A DNA stretch of 64,000 nt from Lyngbya sp. HA4199-MV5 (GTDB lineage: Bacteria; Cyanobacteriota; Cyanobacteriia; Leptolyngbyales; Leptolyngbyaceae), in NCBI GenBank assembly GCA_019359375.1, contig JAHHHL010000018.1:1-64000 (forward strand), given 5' to 3'. Positions 27,291-34,997 of the stretch are shown piece by piece (position 1 is the stretch's first letter; every line of letters starts with the position of its first letter). A program made the position numbers and the translations under genes. The notes under the pieces are model-generated. The model saw nothing but the letters and a program-made list of their open reading frames with translations. It searched no databases and had not been told where the DNA came from.

Positions 27291-29087
27291 CTAAATGCTG
27301 ATATTAGCGGCAAACGTACCCAGATACTTCTGTCGCCATTGGGCATCGGCTTTGCGATCGGTCTTAAGCTCCAATACCCGAACGCTAGTTGTGGGCAATG
27401 GATTAAGCCGCTGTTCTAGTTGTTGCCAGGTTGTGATACCTTCGTGCTCAACTCCGTATGTAGCGCAGAGTTTGGCAAAGTCGATCGCCTGCGGTGTAGC
27501 AAAAAACGACTCGAAGGATGGGTTGTCTTGGGCGATCGGTAGCATCTCGAAAATACCACCACCGTTGTTGTTGATCAGGACGATCGTCAGGTGCCCCACA
27601 AAATGCTTTCGCAGCAGAAACCCATTCGTATCGTGCAGTAGCGCCAGATCGCCTGTGAGCATCACACTACTTTGCTGTCGATGCGCGATGCCCAGGGTGG
27701 TAGACAGCGTACCATCGATCCCATTTGCGCCCCGATTAAAAAAGGGTTGCACTCTGGAATTTCCGGGTGCCCAAAACCATTCGACATCGCGCACGGGCAT
27801 ACTGCTGTTGATGAACAGTGACGTTCCTGTAGACAGCACTTGAGAGAGCAACCAGGCTGCTTTGCCTTCAAACAGCGTTTCGGTCTCGCGCATGGTTTGA
27901 TCAACGTTCTGTCTAACCTGGGTTTCGATCGTCCGCCACAACCTGAGATAAGGAGTTTCGATCGCTGCCTCTTGAGCAAGGGTCTGGATGAAAGCGGCGA
28001 TCGACAGCCGTAGATGCGTCGTGTTGCCGTGTAATGGGTCAAGATTTCGCCCATCGGGATCAATGATCCACTGGCGCGGTTGGGTTGCTTCTAGCCAAAC
28101 ACGAAGCTGCTTGCTGGTCGGCATACCACCAACACGAATGACCGTTTCAGGTGCCAGCTTGTCTGCCAGTACCGGATTTCGCAAGATTTGGTCATAGGTG
28201 CTAACCAGGTTGGGATTCAAGTCAGCGTAGTTGCGTAGAGGTGAAAGCCCTTCTGCCAGCACAGGATAACCGAGGGCTTGAGAGAGATGGGCGATCGCAC
28301 GGCAGTAAGCTTCTGGATCTTCGGGTTGGGCTGTGCCTGCGATGATAATGCCGTTGGGGGAATAGGGTACAGGGTGAGGGGTATAGGGTATAAGGTGTGT
28401 GGAAAAGCTAACGTCTGCTCCCTGTCCCCTATTCTCTGTCCCCTGCCCCCTGCCTTCTGCCTTCTGAAACGGAACTATAGAGGCGAAAAAAGCTTCAGCG
28501 TTAAAGGTTTCTACAAGCGATTGCGCGTGAACTTGCGGAATGGGCGCAAGCGGTTCACGGAAGGGAAGGTTGAGATGGACGACTCCAGGAACAGGATAAA
28601 GGGCTTTCTCCCAGGCGTGAATGATGGTTTGCCGGAGGTAAGTGAACATGGGCTGCTCCAGAGATGGGATCGCCAGTTCGGTTTGCCAGTTGGGAAAGGT
28701 GCCGTAGAGTTTGTGCTGGTCGATCGCCTGTCCTGCATTGCAATCCCGTAGTTCAGGGGGGCGATCGGCAGTCAGAATGATCAGGGGCACACCGCTTTCT
28801 GTCGCCTCAATGACCGCAGGATAGAAGTTTGCGCCTGCCGTTCCAGAGGTGCAGATCAGTACGACAGGACGGTGGCTCTGACGGGCAAGACCCAGGGCAA
28901 AGAAGGAAGCCGATCGCTCATCCAGTACGGGGATTGCTTCGATGTGGGGATGCTTGGCGAACGCGATCGCGAGAGGCGCTGAACGGGAGCCAGGACAGAC
29001 GATCGCGGTAGTCAACCCCAGCCGATAGAGCGTCTCCGCCAAAATGGAAGTCCAGACCAGGTTGGTATTCGTAAAATCAAGGGTCAT
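27291..29087 (-). CDS. menD: SEPHCHC synthase MenD with in-frame repeat insert
   Basis: Thiamine-diphosphate enzyme that adds 2-oxoglutarate-derived succinic semialdehyde to isochorismate. N-terminal domain: VCPGSRSAPLA, LDERSASFFALGLA, CTSGTAGANFYPAV. C-terminal cofactor site: LTGDLALLHDTNGFLL and LINNNGGGIFEML. Residues ~202-242, at the domain linker before GIIIAGTAQPEDPEAY, are a low-complexity insert (GRGQGTENRGQGAD, PYTPHPVPY) encoded by repeat DNA. All active-site blocks are intact, so the enzyme is probably functional. Upstream lies MITE copy 3. Probably co-transcribed with menB. Confidence 0.96.
   Translation of the reverse strand: MTLDFTNTNLVWTSILAETLYRLGLTTAIVCPGSRSAPLAIAFAKHPHIEAIPVLDERSASFFALGLARQSHRPVVLICTSGTAGANFYPAVIEATESGVPLIILTADRPPELRDCNAGQAIDQHKLYGTFPNWQTELAIPSLEQPMFTYLRQTIIHAWEKALYPVPGVVHLNLPFREPLAPIPQVHAQSLVETFNAEAFFASIVPFQKAEGRGQGTENRGQGADVSFSTHLIPYTPHPVPYSPNGIIIAGTAQPEDPEAYCRAIAHLSQALGYPVLAEGLSPLRNYADLNPNLVSTYDQILRNPVLADKLAPETVIRVGGMPTSKQLRVWLEATQPRQWIIDPDGRNLDPLHGNTTHLRLSIAAFIQTLAQEAAIETPYLRLWRTIETQVRQNVDQTMRETETLFEGKAAWLLSQVLSTGTSLFINSSMPVRDVEWFWAPGNSRVQPFFNRGANGIDGTLSTTLGIAHRQQSSVMLTGDLALLHDTNGFLLRKHFVGHLTIVLINNNGGGIFEMLPIAQDNPSFESFFATPQAIDFAKLCATYGVEHEGITTWQQLEQRLNPLPTTSVRVLELKTDRKADAQWRQKYLGTFAANISI
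28355..28480. repeat. In-frame hairpin-like repeat insert in menD
   Basis: On the plus strand it reads as a purine-rich arm (TAGGGTACAGGGTGAGGGG), a short mixed loop, and a pyrimidine-rich arm (CCCCTGCCCCCTGCCTTC). The architecture matches the inserts in menE and the decarboxylase homologue. It adds about 40 residues in frame. Confidence 0.8.
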
Positions 29088-29116
29088 GAGAACGTTTGAG
29101 CATCGGCGAACAGCCC

Positions 29117-29245
29117 AGGGCGCGTCATCAATTCAGCTCCAGAACCTTGCGGTATCAGCATAATCGCGCCCGTCTCAACACACAAGGCTAGGGGCTGAAA
29201 TCCTTACTGCACATCATGTGTAGTCGTCATTGATGACAGCCCCTA
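29117..29245 (-). mobile_element. MITE-like repeat, copy 3
   Basis: AGGGCGCGTCATCAATT at one end and TTGATGACAGCCCCTA at the other. Same family as 1399, 26067 and 62193, inverted relative to 26067. It ends 5 bases before the stop codon of the Uma2 gene and lies 30 bases upstream of menD. Confidence 0.85.
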
Positions 29246-29250
29246 ACGCA

Positions 29251-30087
29251 TCATACGTCCGGTTCGATCCCTTGCGCTCTCAGCAGTGCGGCTAATCGTT
29301 CTGCCCGTTGGCGTTCTTGCTCTAACTGGGTTTCTGCTTGCTCTAATTGAGTTTCTGCTTGCTCTAATTGAGTTTCTGCTTGCTCTAGCTGACGCTCTGC
29401 TTGTTCTGTACGTAAATCTGCCAGCACCGCTTTTTCCTGCCCATTCAGCAGTAGATTTCCTTGATTGTCCCACCAGCGCAGCCACGGCAGTTCCAGGTTC
29501 AGGTATTGTCCGTGCCAGATGCCGAGTTCTACACGCATTTGAGCGATGGGGTAATGGCCGCGATCGTTCGCAGGCAGCAAATGATATTGCCCTTCTACCA
29601 GGTGATACACTTCGACGCTGGCTTTTGTAACTTCGTAGATGCCGTAGAACGCAGGGCGAATTACCTGTTCGTAGATCCAGAATTTGCCTGTCCAGGGTGT
29701 TCTGTCTCGCTCCTCAGAGCCGTTTCCAGACACAAACTCCAGCACAATTAAGGGTGCAATAAACTCCTGCCAGAGGACATACGATCGCCGAAACGTGCCA
29801 TCCAACATCGACGGTACGTTTGGCACATAAAACCAATCGGGCGATTCGGCTCCACGCACCAGGGGTTCAGGCGGTTCTGCGATACGCCAATAAATCCCTG
29901 TATCCTGTCCAATGCAGTAACGCCCGTCGGGATGAAGTGCCTCCAGCGTAGGCGTAACCGAGTCGGTGAGCAAAAGGCTCTGCGGATGCTCCAAGGTGTT
30001 TTTCACAAAGGTTCCATCCGACTCTGGCAGTTGAGTGTGGTCAGGTAACTTAATCGCTGGGTTGGGCAGTTCGGCGAAGGAAGTCAT
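29251..30087 (-). CDS. Uma2-family (DUF820) PD-(D/E)XK nuclease-like protein with coiled-coil tail
   Basis: The fold of ~190 residues shows YVPNVPSMLDG, PLIVLEFVSGNGSEERD and KFWIYEQVIRPAFYGIYEV, matching the Uma2 nuclease core, in which Asp and Glu-x-Lys-like residues bind metal. Residues ~225-262 are a coiled coil of QLEQAET heptads encoded by a 21-bp tandem repeat (29316-29400). Uma2 genes are hugely expanded in cyanobacteria; their role is unknown. A second, partial member is at the right edge of the window. Read alone, downstream end against MITE copy 3. Confidence 0.88.
   Translation of the reverse strand: MTSFAELPNPAIKLPDHTQLPESDGTFVKNTLEHPQSLLLTDSVTPTLEALHPDGRYCIGQDTGIYWRIAEPPEPLVRGAESPDWFYVPNVPSMLDGTFRRSYVLWQEFIAPLIVLEFVSGNGSEERDRTPWTGKFWIYEQVIRPAFYGIYEVTKASVEVYHLVEGQYHLLPANDRGHYPIAQMRVELGIWHGQYLNLELPWLRWWDNQGNLLLNGQEKAVLADLRTEQAERQLEQAETQLEQAETQLEQAETQLEQERQRAERLAALLRAQGIEPDV
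29316..29400. repeat. 21-bp tandem repeat coding coiled-coil heptads
   Basis: Units of TTTCTGCTTGCTCTAATTGAG are repeated about 3-4 times with small changes. Each unit codes exactly seven residues on the minus strand, so copy-number change lengthens or shortens the coiled coil by whole heptads. Confidence 0.85.
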
Positions 30088-30198
30088 GGCAGCAGGGGCG
30101 ATCGCGTCTTCTTCAGTTTAAGCTTTAGTTCTACCTCACGCGCGGCTTTCCAGAGGCTACCAAGCCTGATTGATAAAGCACTGAACGATCTCCTGACC

Positions 30199-30774
30199 TT
30201 GTGGGTGACGATCGAACCGATTGGAACAGTTGTTCTTTTTGCTACGCTATCGGCACATCTCTCTCAAACACAGCGTCGTAAAGTCGCGCTTAAGGCGGTT
30301 GTTTACTCTACAATCATTCTCTTGGGGTCTATTGTCGTAGGACAACTCATTCTATCTGCAATGCAAATTCGGTTGATTTCTTTGCAAGTTGCAGGCGGTT
30401 TGATCTTGTTCTTGTTTGCCTTGCAAATGGTTTTTGATTTTTCGCACGAGCGCCCAGCAACGCCTGAAAAAGGTCACGACATTTCGGTTTTTCCGCTAGC
30501 GGTGCCGTCTATTGCAGGAGCAGAAGCAATCATGGCTGTGGTTCTGCTAACAGACAACCACGTTTATTCAATTGCATCACAGGTGGTAACCGCTGGTGCT
30601 GTTGTCTGCATTATGTCCGTCACCTATGGATTGATGCTGTTGGCTGAGCCAATTTTACGGATCATCGGTAAGAACGGTGCTGCAATCTTAGAGCGTGTTA
30701 CAGGCATGATTTTAGCTGCACTGGCTGTCGAACTCATTATGGAGGCGATCGGGGTTCAACGATGGCTCAGTTAA
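30199..30774 (+). CDS. MarC-family integral membrane protein
   Basis: Six hydrophobic segments over 191 residues. The family marks are IEPIGTVVLFATLSAHLS near the N-terminus and a second-half repeat FPLAVPSIAGAEAIMAVVLL. The function of MarC proteins is unsettled. The start is unclear: the frame stays open upstream with no ATG or GTG, and the residues before the TTG at 30199 (LIDKALNDLLTL) look like the missing start of helix 1. An ATT or CTG start near 30166-30170 is possible. It converges with menF, with 3 bases between the stops. Confidence 0.82.
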   Translation: MWVTIEPIGTVVLFATLSAHLSQTQRRKVALKAVVYSTIILLGSIVVGQLILSAMQIRLISLQVAGGLILFLFALQMVFDFSHERPATPEKGHDISVFPLAVPSIAGAEAIMAVVLLTDNHVYSIASQVVTAGAVVCIMSVTYGLMLLAEPILRIIGKNGAAILERVTGMILAALAVELIMEAIGVQRWLS

Positions 30775-30777
30775 CCA

Positions 30778-32220
30778 CTAAACCAATGCCTGCAACAGTG
30801 CCTGAAGTTTAAGCTGCACTTCTGCCAGTTCACGATCGGGGTCTGACCCCTCAACAATGCCTGCCCCTGCGAATAGACGAGCCTGATTGCCATGCAGTAG
30901 CGCCGATCGAATGCCCACTGCAAACTCACCGTTGCCGTGATGATCGACCCAGCCGATCGGGGCGGCGTAGAGTGATCGTTCAAAGGGTTCATAGCGGCGA
31001 ATGTAGTCGCAGGCAAGGGAACGAGGCATTCCAGCAACGGCAGGGGTAGGATGAAGTGCCGCCACAATATCGAGCAGAGGAAGTTCGGCAGGCACCGTAG
31101 CATGAATAGGGGTTTGCAAATGTTGAATGTTGGACAGGCGCAACAGACGCACGGGCGACAACTGGGAACTCAAGCCCAATTGGGCAAGCTGTTGACCAAT
31201 AAACTGGCTCACAACCCGATGTTCGTGCCGCTCCTTGACGCTTGCTAGCAGGCGCTGGGCGAAGACAGCATCGTCATGAGGTGTCTTACCGCGTGGTGCC
31301 GAACCCGCTAATGCACCCGTTTCAAGTTGACCATTGCGCACGCTGACCAACCGTTCTGGGCTGGCACCCAGAAACTGCTGCCCCTGCTCGTTGTTGGTTA
31401 GAAATAGGTAGCAGCCAGGATGAAGCGTGCGTAGTTGGTGCAGTGAGGCGATCGCGTCAAACGGTAAGGGTGAAGCCACATCAACGGCATGAGCCAGCAC
31501 CACTTTGTGAAACGTCGCCTGATGAATAGCCGTCAGGGCTGCCCGTACTGCTTGTTTAAAGTGTCGCGTATCGGTAATATCCCGCCTTGTGAGCAGATCT
31601 CGATGCTCGATCGCCGCTGTGACAAATTCATACTGAATTGATCGGATTATTTGCCATGTTTGCCAGAGTCGATCGACCGTTTCTTCTAACTTAGTTGCCG
31701 CATGAAGCACAATATTTGCGACCACAAAACAGTGCTGTTCATTTTTAGACACTTGCCATTCGGGTAGAACGATCGTTGCGGCTGGAAAGGCTGCTTTGCT
31801 GTCAGAACTTTGATCAAAAAACGTGAAGCTACAGAAGAAATGAGGACCTGTTAACGGCAAGTGAGTGCTTCCATAAATAGCAGTATGAGCCAGGGTTGAG
31901 TGGATAAATTGCTGAGCTTCTGTAAAGCGGTCTGTCCCACTAACCACAAGCTTCGCAGCCGCACCGATCGCCGCGATCGCCAACCCCTTATGCGGGTAAA
32001 TTTCTTGTCCAAAGGCTCGTTTTTCCATGTAGAAATGCAGTGGCTTTGCCTTTGTCAGTGCTTGCAAGACGACAAGTGGATCAACCGCACTGATTTCGAT
32101 CGAAAGACTAACAATTTGCGGCTGGTTTTTGTCTTTTGAAAGCTGCTGATAGCGACGAAGAAAATGGTGTAGTTCTCTACGCGTTTGAAATAGATCCGTG
32201 CAGCGAGGGGTAACGGTCAT
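30778..32220 (-). CDS. menF: Isochorismate synthase
   Basis: First committed enzyme of phylloquinone synthesis, converting chorismate to isochorismate. The 480-residue protein has the chorismate-binding fold in its C-terminal two-thirds: FHKVVLAHAVDV, QQFLGASPERL, TGALAGSAPRG, ALHPTPAVAGMPR, FERSLYAAPIGWVDHHGNGE, FAVGIRSALL and AGAGIVEGSDPDREL. The N-terminal 150 residues are variable, as usual. Salicylate or anthranilate synthases are excluded by gene context more than by sequence. Divergent from menA; the shared upstream region is full of repeats. No insert. Confidence 0.95.
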   Translation of the reverse strand: MTVTPRCTDLFQTRRELHHFLRRYQQLSKDKNQPQIVSLSIEISAVDPLVVLQALTKAKPLHFYMEKRAFGQEIYPHKGLAIAAIGAAAKLVVSGTDRFTEAQQFIHSTLAHTAIYGSTHLPLTGPHFFCSFTFFDQSSDSKAAFPAATIVLPEWQVSKNEQHCFVVANIVLHAATKLEETVDRLWQTWQIIRSIQYEFVTAAIEHRDLLTRRDITDTRHFKQAVRAALTAIHQATFHKVVLAHAVDVASPLPFDAIASLHQLRTLHPGCYLFLTNNEQGQQFLGASPERLVSVRNGQLETGALAGSAPRGKTPHDDAVFAQRLLASVKERHEHRVVSQFIGQQLAQLGLSSQLSPVRLLRLSNIQHLQTPIHATVPAELPLLDIVAALHPTPAVAGMPRSLACDYIRRYEPFERSLYAAPIGWVDHHGNGEFAVGIRSALLHGNQARLFAGAGIVEGSDPDRELAEVQLKLQALLQALV

Positions 32221-32594
32221 GGGGAGGCAAGAGGGAGTAGGGGGGAAGTGAGGGGTGAGGAGTGGGGAGTAGGGAATGGGGTGTGGGGTGTAGGGTGCGG
32301 GGTATAGGGTGTAGCAAGAGCCTCTGCTCCCTTTGCTTCCCCAAGCCTCCTCCGCTCCCTTGCTTTCCCTACCTTCCCTCCCAACTTAATTGATTCTGTC
32401 ACCTCACCCCTCACTCCTTGCTCCTCTCTCCAACTGATTCTGCCACCTTACCCCTCACCCCTCACTCCTCACTCCTCACTCAAAACATTGCGAAATTTAA
32501 AGCCTGAACGGTCTCATGACGTTGACTGAACCACTCGATCGTAGAATGAGTGAGCTTCTGAGAACCGCATTCAAGTTTTGATGTTTGCAAAAAA
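32221..32594. repeat. Repeat-filled divergent spacer between menF and menA
   Basis: About 32221-32335 is GGGGTGTAGGGTG-type, and 32336-32480 is CCCCTCACCCCTCACTCC-type: again a purine arm followed by a pyrimidine arm. Both promoters must lie in or beside this array. Only the last ~110 bases before menA are free of repeats. Confidence 0.7.
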
Positions 32595-33557
32595 ATGACC
32601 CTAAAAACGGTTACTTCTTCAGCAAATGCTCTAAAGGCTGCGCCCCCGATTCGTAAAAAGTTGTGGCTGGCAGCGATCAAACCACCCATGTATAGCGTGG
32701 CGATTATGCCAATTGTCATAGGCACCGCGATCGCCGTTGCTGAAACCAGAACCTTACAGGCTGGGATTTTTGCCACCTTTACTGTCGCTGCCATTCTCAT
32801 CCTTGCCTGGGAAAACCTGGCGAATGATGTGTTTGATTCGGAGACTGGTGTAGATGTCAACAAAGCCCACTCATTGGTAAACCTGACCCAGAATAAGTCG
32901 TTGATTTTTTGGTTGGGAAATTTGTGCCTTGCCACTGGGCTGTTTGGTACTGGCGCGATCGCCGCAATTCAGCATGATCTCACCGTGGTTGGTATTATTC
33001 TCGCTTGTTGCATCCTGGGCTATATCTACCAGGGACCACCCTTTCGGCTCAGTTATCAGGGCTGGGGTGAGATTCTGTGCTTCTTTGCCTTTGGTCCCCT
33101 TGCCTTTGCGGCGGCTTACTACAGCCAAACCAAAGCGTTTTCCAGCACAAACTTTGCCGCTTCTGCGATCGTGGGCGTTTCTACCAGCCTAATTCTGTTT
33201 TGCTCTCACTTTCATCAAGAAGCCGATGATGCCGCTGTAGGTAAGCGATCGCCGATCGTCCGGTTGGGCACAAAACGCGCCGCGCAGTTGCTTCCCTGGC
33301 TCTGTGGCAGTATTTTTGCGCTCACGGCGTTCTGCGTTTGGTGGGGCATTTTCCCCGTGACAACGCTGCTGGTCTTTGCCAGTCTGCCGATCGCGGTCAA
33401 ACTCTGCAAACACGTTGGTACAAACTACAACAAGCCCGAAAACGTCAGCAATTGTAAGTTTATTGCGGTTGCTCTGCACTTCTGGAGCGGCATCTTTCTA
33501 GGGCTGGGCTTCGTGTTGCCACAACTGCTTGGGTTCGGAACCGTTTTGCCGACGTAA
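32595..33557 (+). CDS. menA: 1,4-dihydroxy-2-naphthoate phytyltransferase
   Basis: UbiA-family membrane prenyltransferase that attaches the phytyl chain to DHNA. About eight to nine membrane helices over 320 residues. The two Asp-rich sites that bind the prenyl diphosphate through Mg2+ are NDVFDSETGVD (near 77) and HFHQEADDAAVGKRS (near 205). It resembles the cyanobacterial/plant (ABC4-type) enzyme, fitting phylloquinone rather than menaquinone. First gene of menA-menC-menE: its TAA is immediately followed by the menC ATG. Confidence 0.96.
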   Translation: MTLKTVTSSANALKAAPPIRKKLWLAAIKPPMYSVAIMPIVIGTAIAVAETRTLQAGIFATFTVAAILILAWENLANDVFDSETGVDVNKAHSLVNLTQNKSLIFWLGNLCLATGLFGTGAIAAIQHDLTVVGIILACCILGYIYQGPPFRLSYQGWGEILCFFAFGPLAFAAAYYSQTKAFSSTNFAASAIVGVSTSLILFCSHFHQEADDAAVGKRSPIVRLGTKRAAQLLPWLCGSIFALTAFCVWWGIFPVTTLLVFASLPIAVKLCKHVGTNYNKPENVSNCKFIAVALHFWSGIFLGLGFVLPQLLGFGTVLPT

Positions 33558-34997
33558 ATGCGCTATCAATGGCAATTTCAACCATACCGACGGCGCTTCA
33601 AGCAAGCGTTAGAGACCAGTCACGGACTCTGGACGTTACGAGAAGGCATCATTTTACGGTTAGTGAATGAAGCTGGAAACGTTGGTTGGGGCGAAATTGC
33701 GCCGATTCCGTGGTTTGGCTCCGAAACCCTTGAGCAAGCATGGTCGTTTTGCCATCAATTGCCGTCAGCGCTTTCTGAAGAGCTAATTTTTTCGATTCCG
33801 AATGCCCTGCCCTGCTGTCAGTTTGCCTTTGAGTCGGCGTGGGAGAGAATGAAAGAGCAGACGCTCGACAATGCAGCACCGCAGAGACGCAGCGGCGCGG
33901 AGGGGGAAGCGGCTTTTGTCGATGAGGGTCTAACACTCCGACCTCAGAACTTGAATAGTCAAGCTCAGAACTCAAATATTGCAGTTCAGAACTCAAATAT
34001 TGCAGTTCAGAACTCAAATATTGCAGTTCAGAACCTGACACTCCGACCTCAGAACTTGATTATTCAAGCTCAGACCTCGATCGTTGCAGTTCCGCACTCG
34101 AAAACTCTAGCTCAGAACTCGAAGTTTTTACCTCAAAGCTCGATAACTCCACTTCAGAACTCGGACATTGCAGTTCAGAACTCGGAGCTTCAACCTCAGA
34201 ACTCAAAGCTTCGACCTCCGCACGCGATCGTCGCAGTTCCAAGCTCGATCGTTACAGCTCAGAACTCGATACTTCAGTCTCAGGTTTCAACAATTAACCC
34301 TCGCGCTGTCTCCCCTCGCCCCTCCCTCCTCTCCCCTCTCCCTCCTCTCCCCCACAGCGTGCTTCTCCCCGCAGGCACCGCCGCCCTCCACGCTTGGAAG
34401 CCACTCTGGCAAAAGGGCTTTCGCACCTTTAAGTGGAAAATTGGGGTGCAGGCGATCGTCACCGAGGTTGAGCTACTTCACGAACTCACTCAAACGTTGC
34501 CTCCAACCGCAAAGTTACGCCTGGATGCTAACGGTGGACTTAGCCTTAATGAGGCGATTCAATGGCTCCAGGTTTGCGACGCGCTGATCGACAACCCAAA
34601 CCACTCTGCTGCGATCGAATATATCGAGCAACCGCTAGATACAGCGCAGTTTCAGACCATGCAGGACTTAAGCCGTCGCTACCAAACGCCGATCGCCCTG
34701 GATGAATCCATCGCCACACTCCAACAGCTACAAACCTGCTATGCAAACGGTTGGCGAGGCATTTTTGTCATTAAACCTGCGATCGTCGGCTCTCCCAAAC
34801 ACCTGCGTCAGTTTTGCCAGGAACATTTGATCGATGCTGTCTTCTCGTCTGCCTTTGAAACCGCGATCGGACGACAGGCTGGACTGCAATTAGCAGAGGA
34901 ACTGGGGAATCTCGATCGGGCAATGGGCTACGGCACGACTCACTGGCTTGATGACGCTGATATAGATGACGTTGAGCAGCTATGGCAGACCCTTTGA
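33558..34997 (+). CDS. menC: o-Succinylbenzoate synthase MenC with large in-frame repeat insert
   Basis: Enolase-superfamily dehydratase making o-succinylbenzoate. The protein is 479 residues against about 320 for relatives. The excess is one insert, residues ~104-268, between the N-terminal capping domain (LPCCQFAFESAWERM) and the barrel (LLPAGTAALHAWKPLW). The barrel keeps the catalytic set: FKWKIG, LRLDANGG, IEYIEQPLD, PIALDESIA and FVIKPAIVG. Start codon abuts the menA stop; the last 16 bases overlap menE, so translation is probably coupled. Confidence 0.95.
   Translation: MRYQWQFQPYRRRFKQALETSHGLWTLREGIILRLVNEAGNVGWGEIAPIPWFGSETLEQAWSFCHQLPSALSEELIFSIPNALPCCQFAFESAWERMKEQTLDNAAPQRRSGAEGEAAFVDEGLTLRPQNLNSQAQNSNIAVQNSNIAVQNSNIAVQNLTLRPQNLIIQAQTSIVAVPHSKTLAQNSKFLPQSSITPLQNSDIAVQNSELQPQNSKLRPPHAIVAVPSSIVTAQNSILQSQVSTINPRAVSPRPSLLSPLPPLPHSVLLPAGTAALHAWKPLWQKGFRTFKWKIGVQAIVTEVELLHELTQTLPPTAKLRLDANGGLSLNEAIQWLQVCDALIDNPNHSAAIEYIEQPLDTAQFQTMQDLSRRYQTPIALDESIATLQQLQTCYANGWRGIFVIKPAIVGSPKHLRQFCQEHLIDAVFSSAFETAIGRQAGLQLAEELGNLDRAMGYGTTHWLDDADIDDVEQLWQTL
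33867..34360. repeat. ~490-bp in-frame repeat block inside menC
   Basis: A degenerate 21-nt array built on TTGCAGTTCAGAACTCAAAT (seven residues such as AVQNSNI per unit), at first almost exact (33970-34035), then diverged. It is flanked by a GCAGAGACGCAGCGGCGCGGA word on the left and a CTCCCCTCTCCCTCC pyrimidine tract on the right. The GAACTCA word also occurs in the glcD spacer, pointing to a common repeat source. Confidence 0.88.

Noticed and set aside
29320-29400. CRISPR-like repeats near the Uma2 gene
   Set aside because: Tandem 21-bp coding units without spacers.
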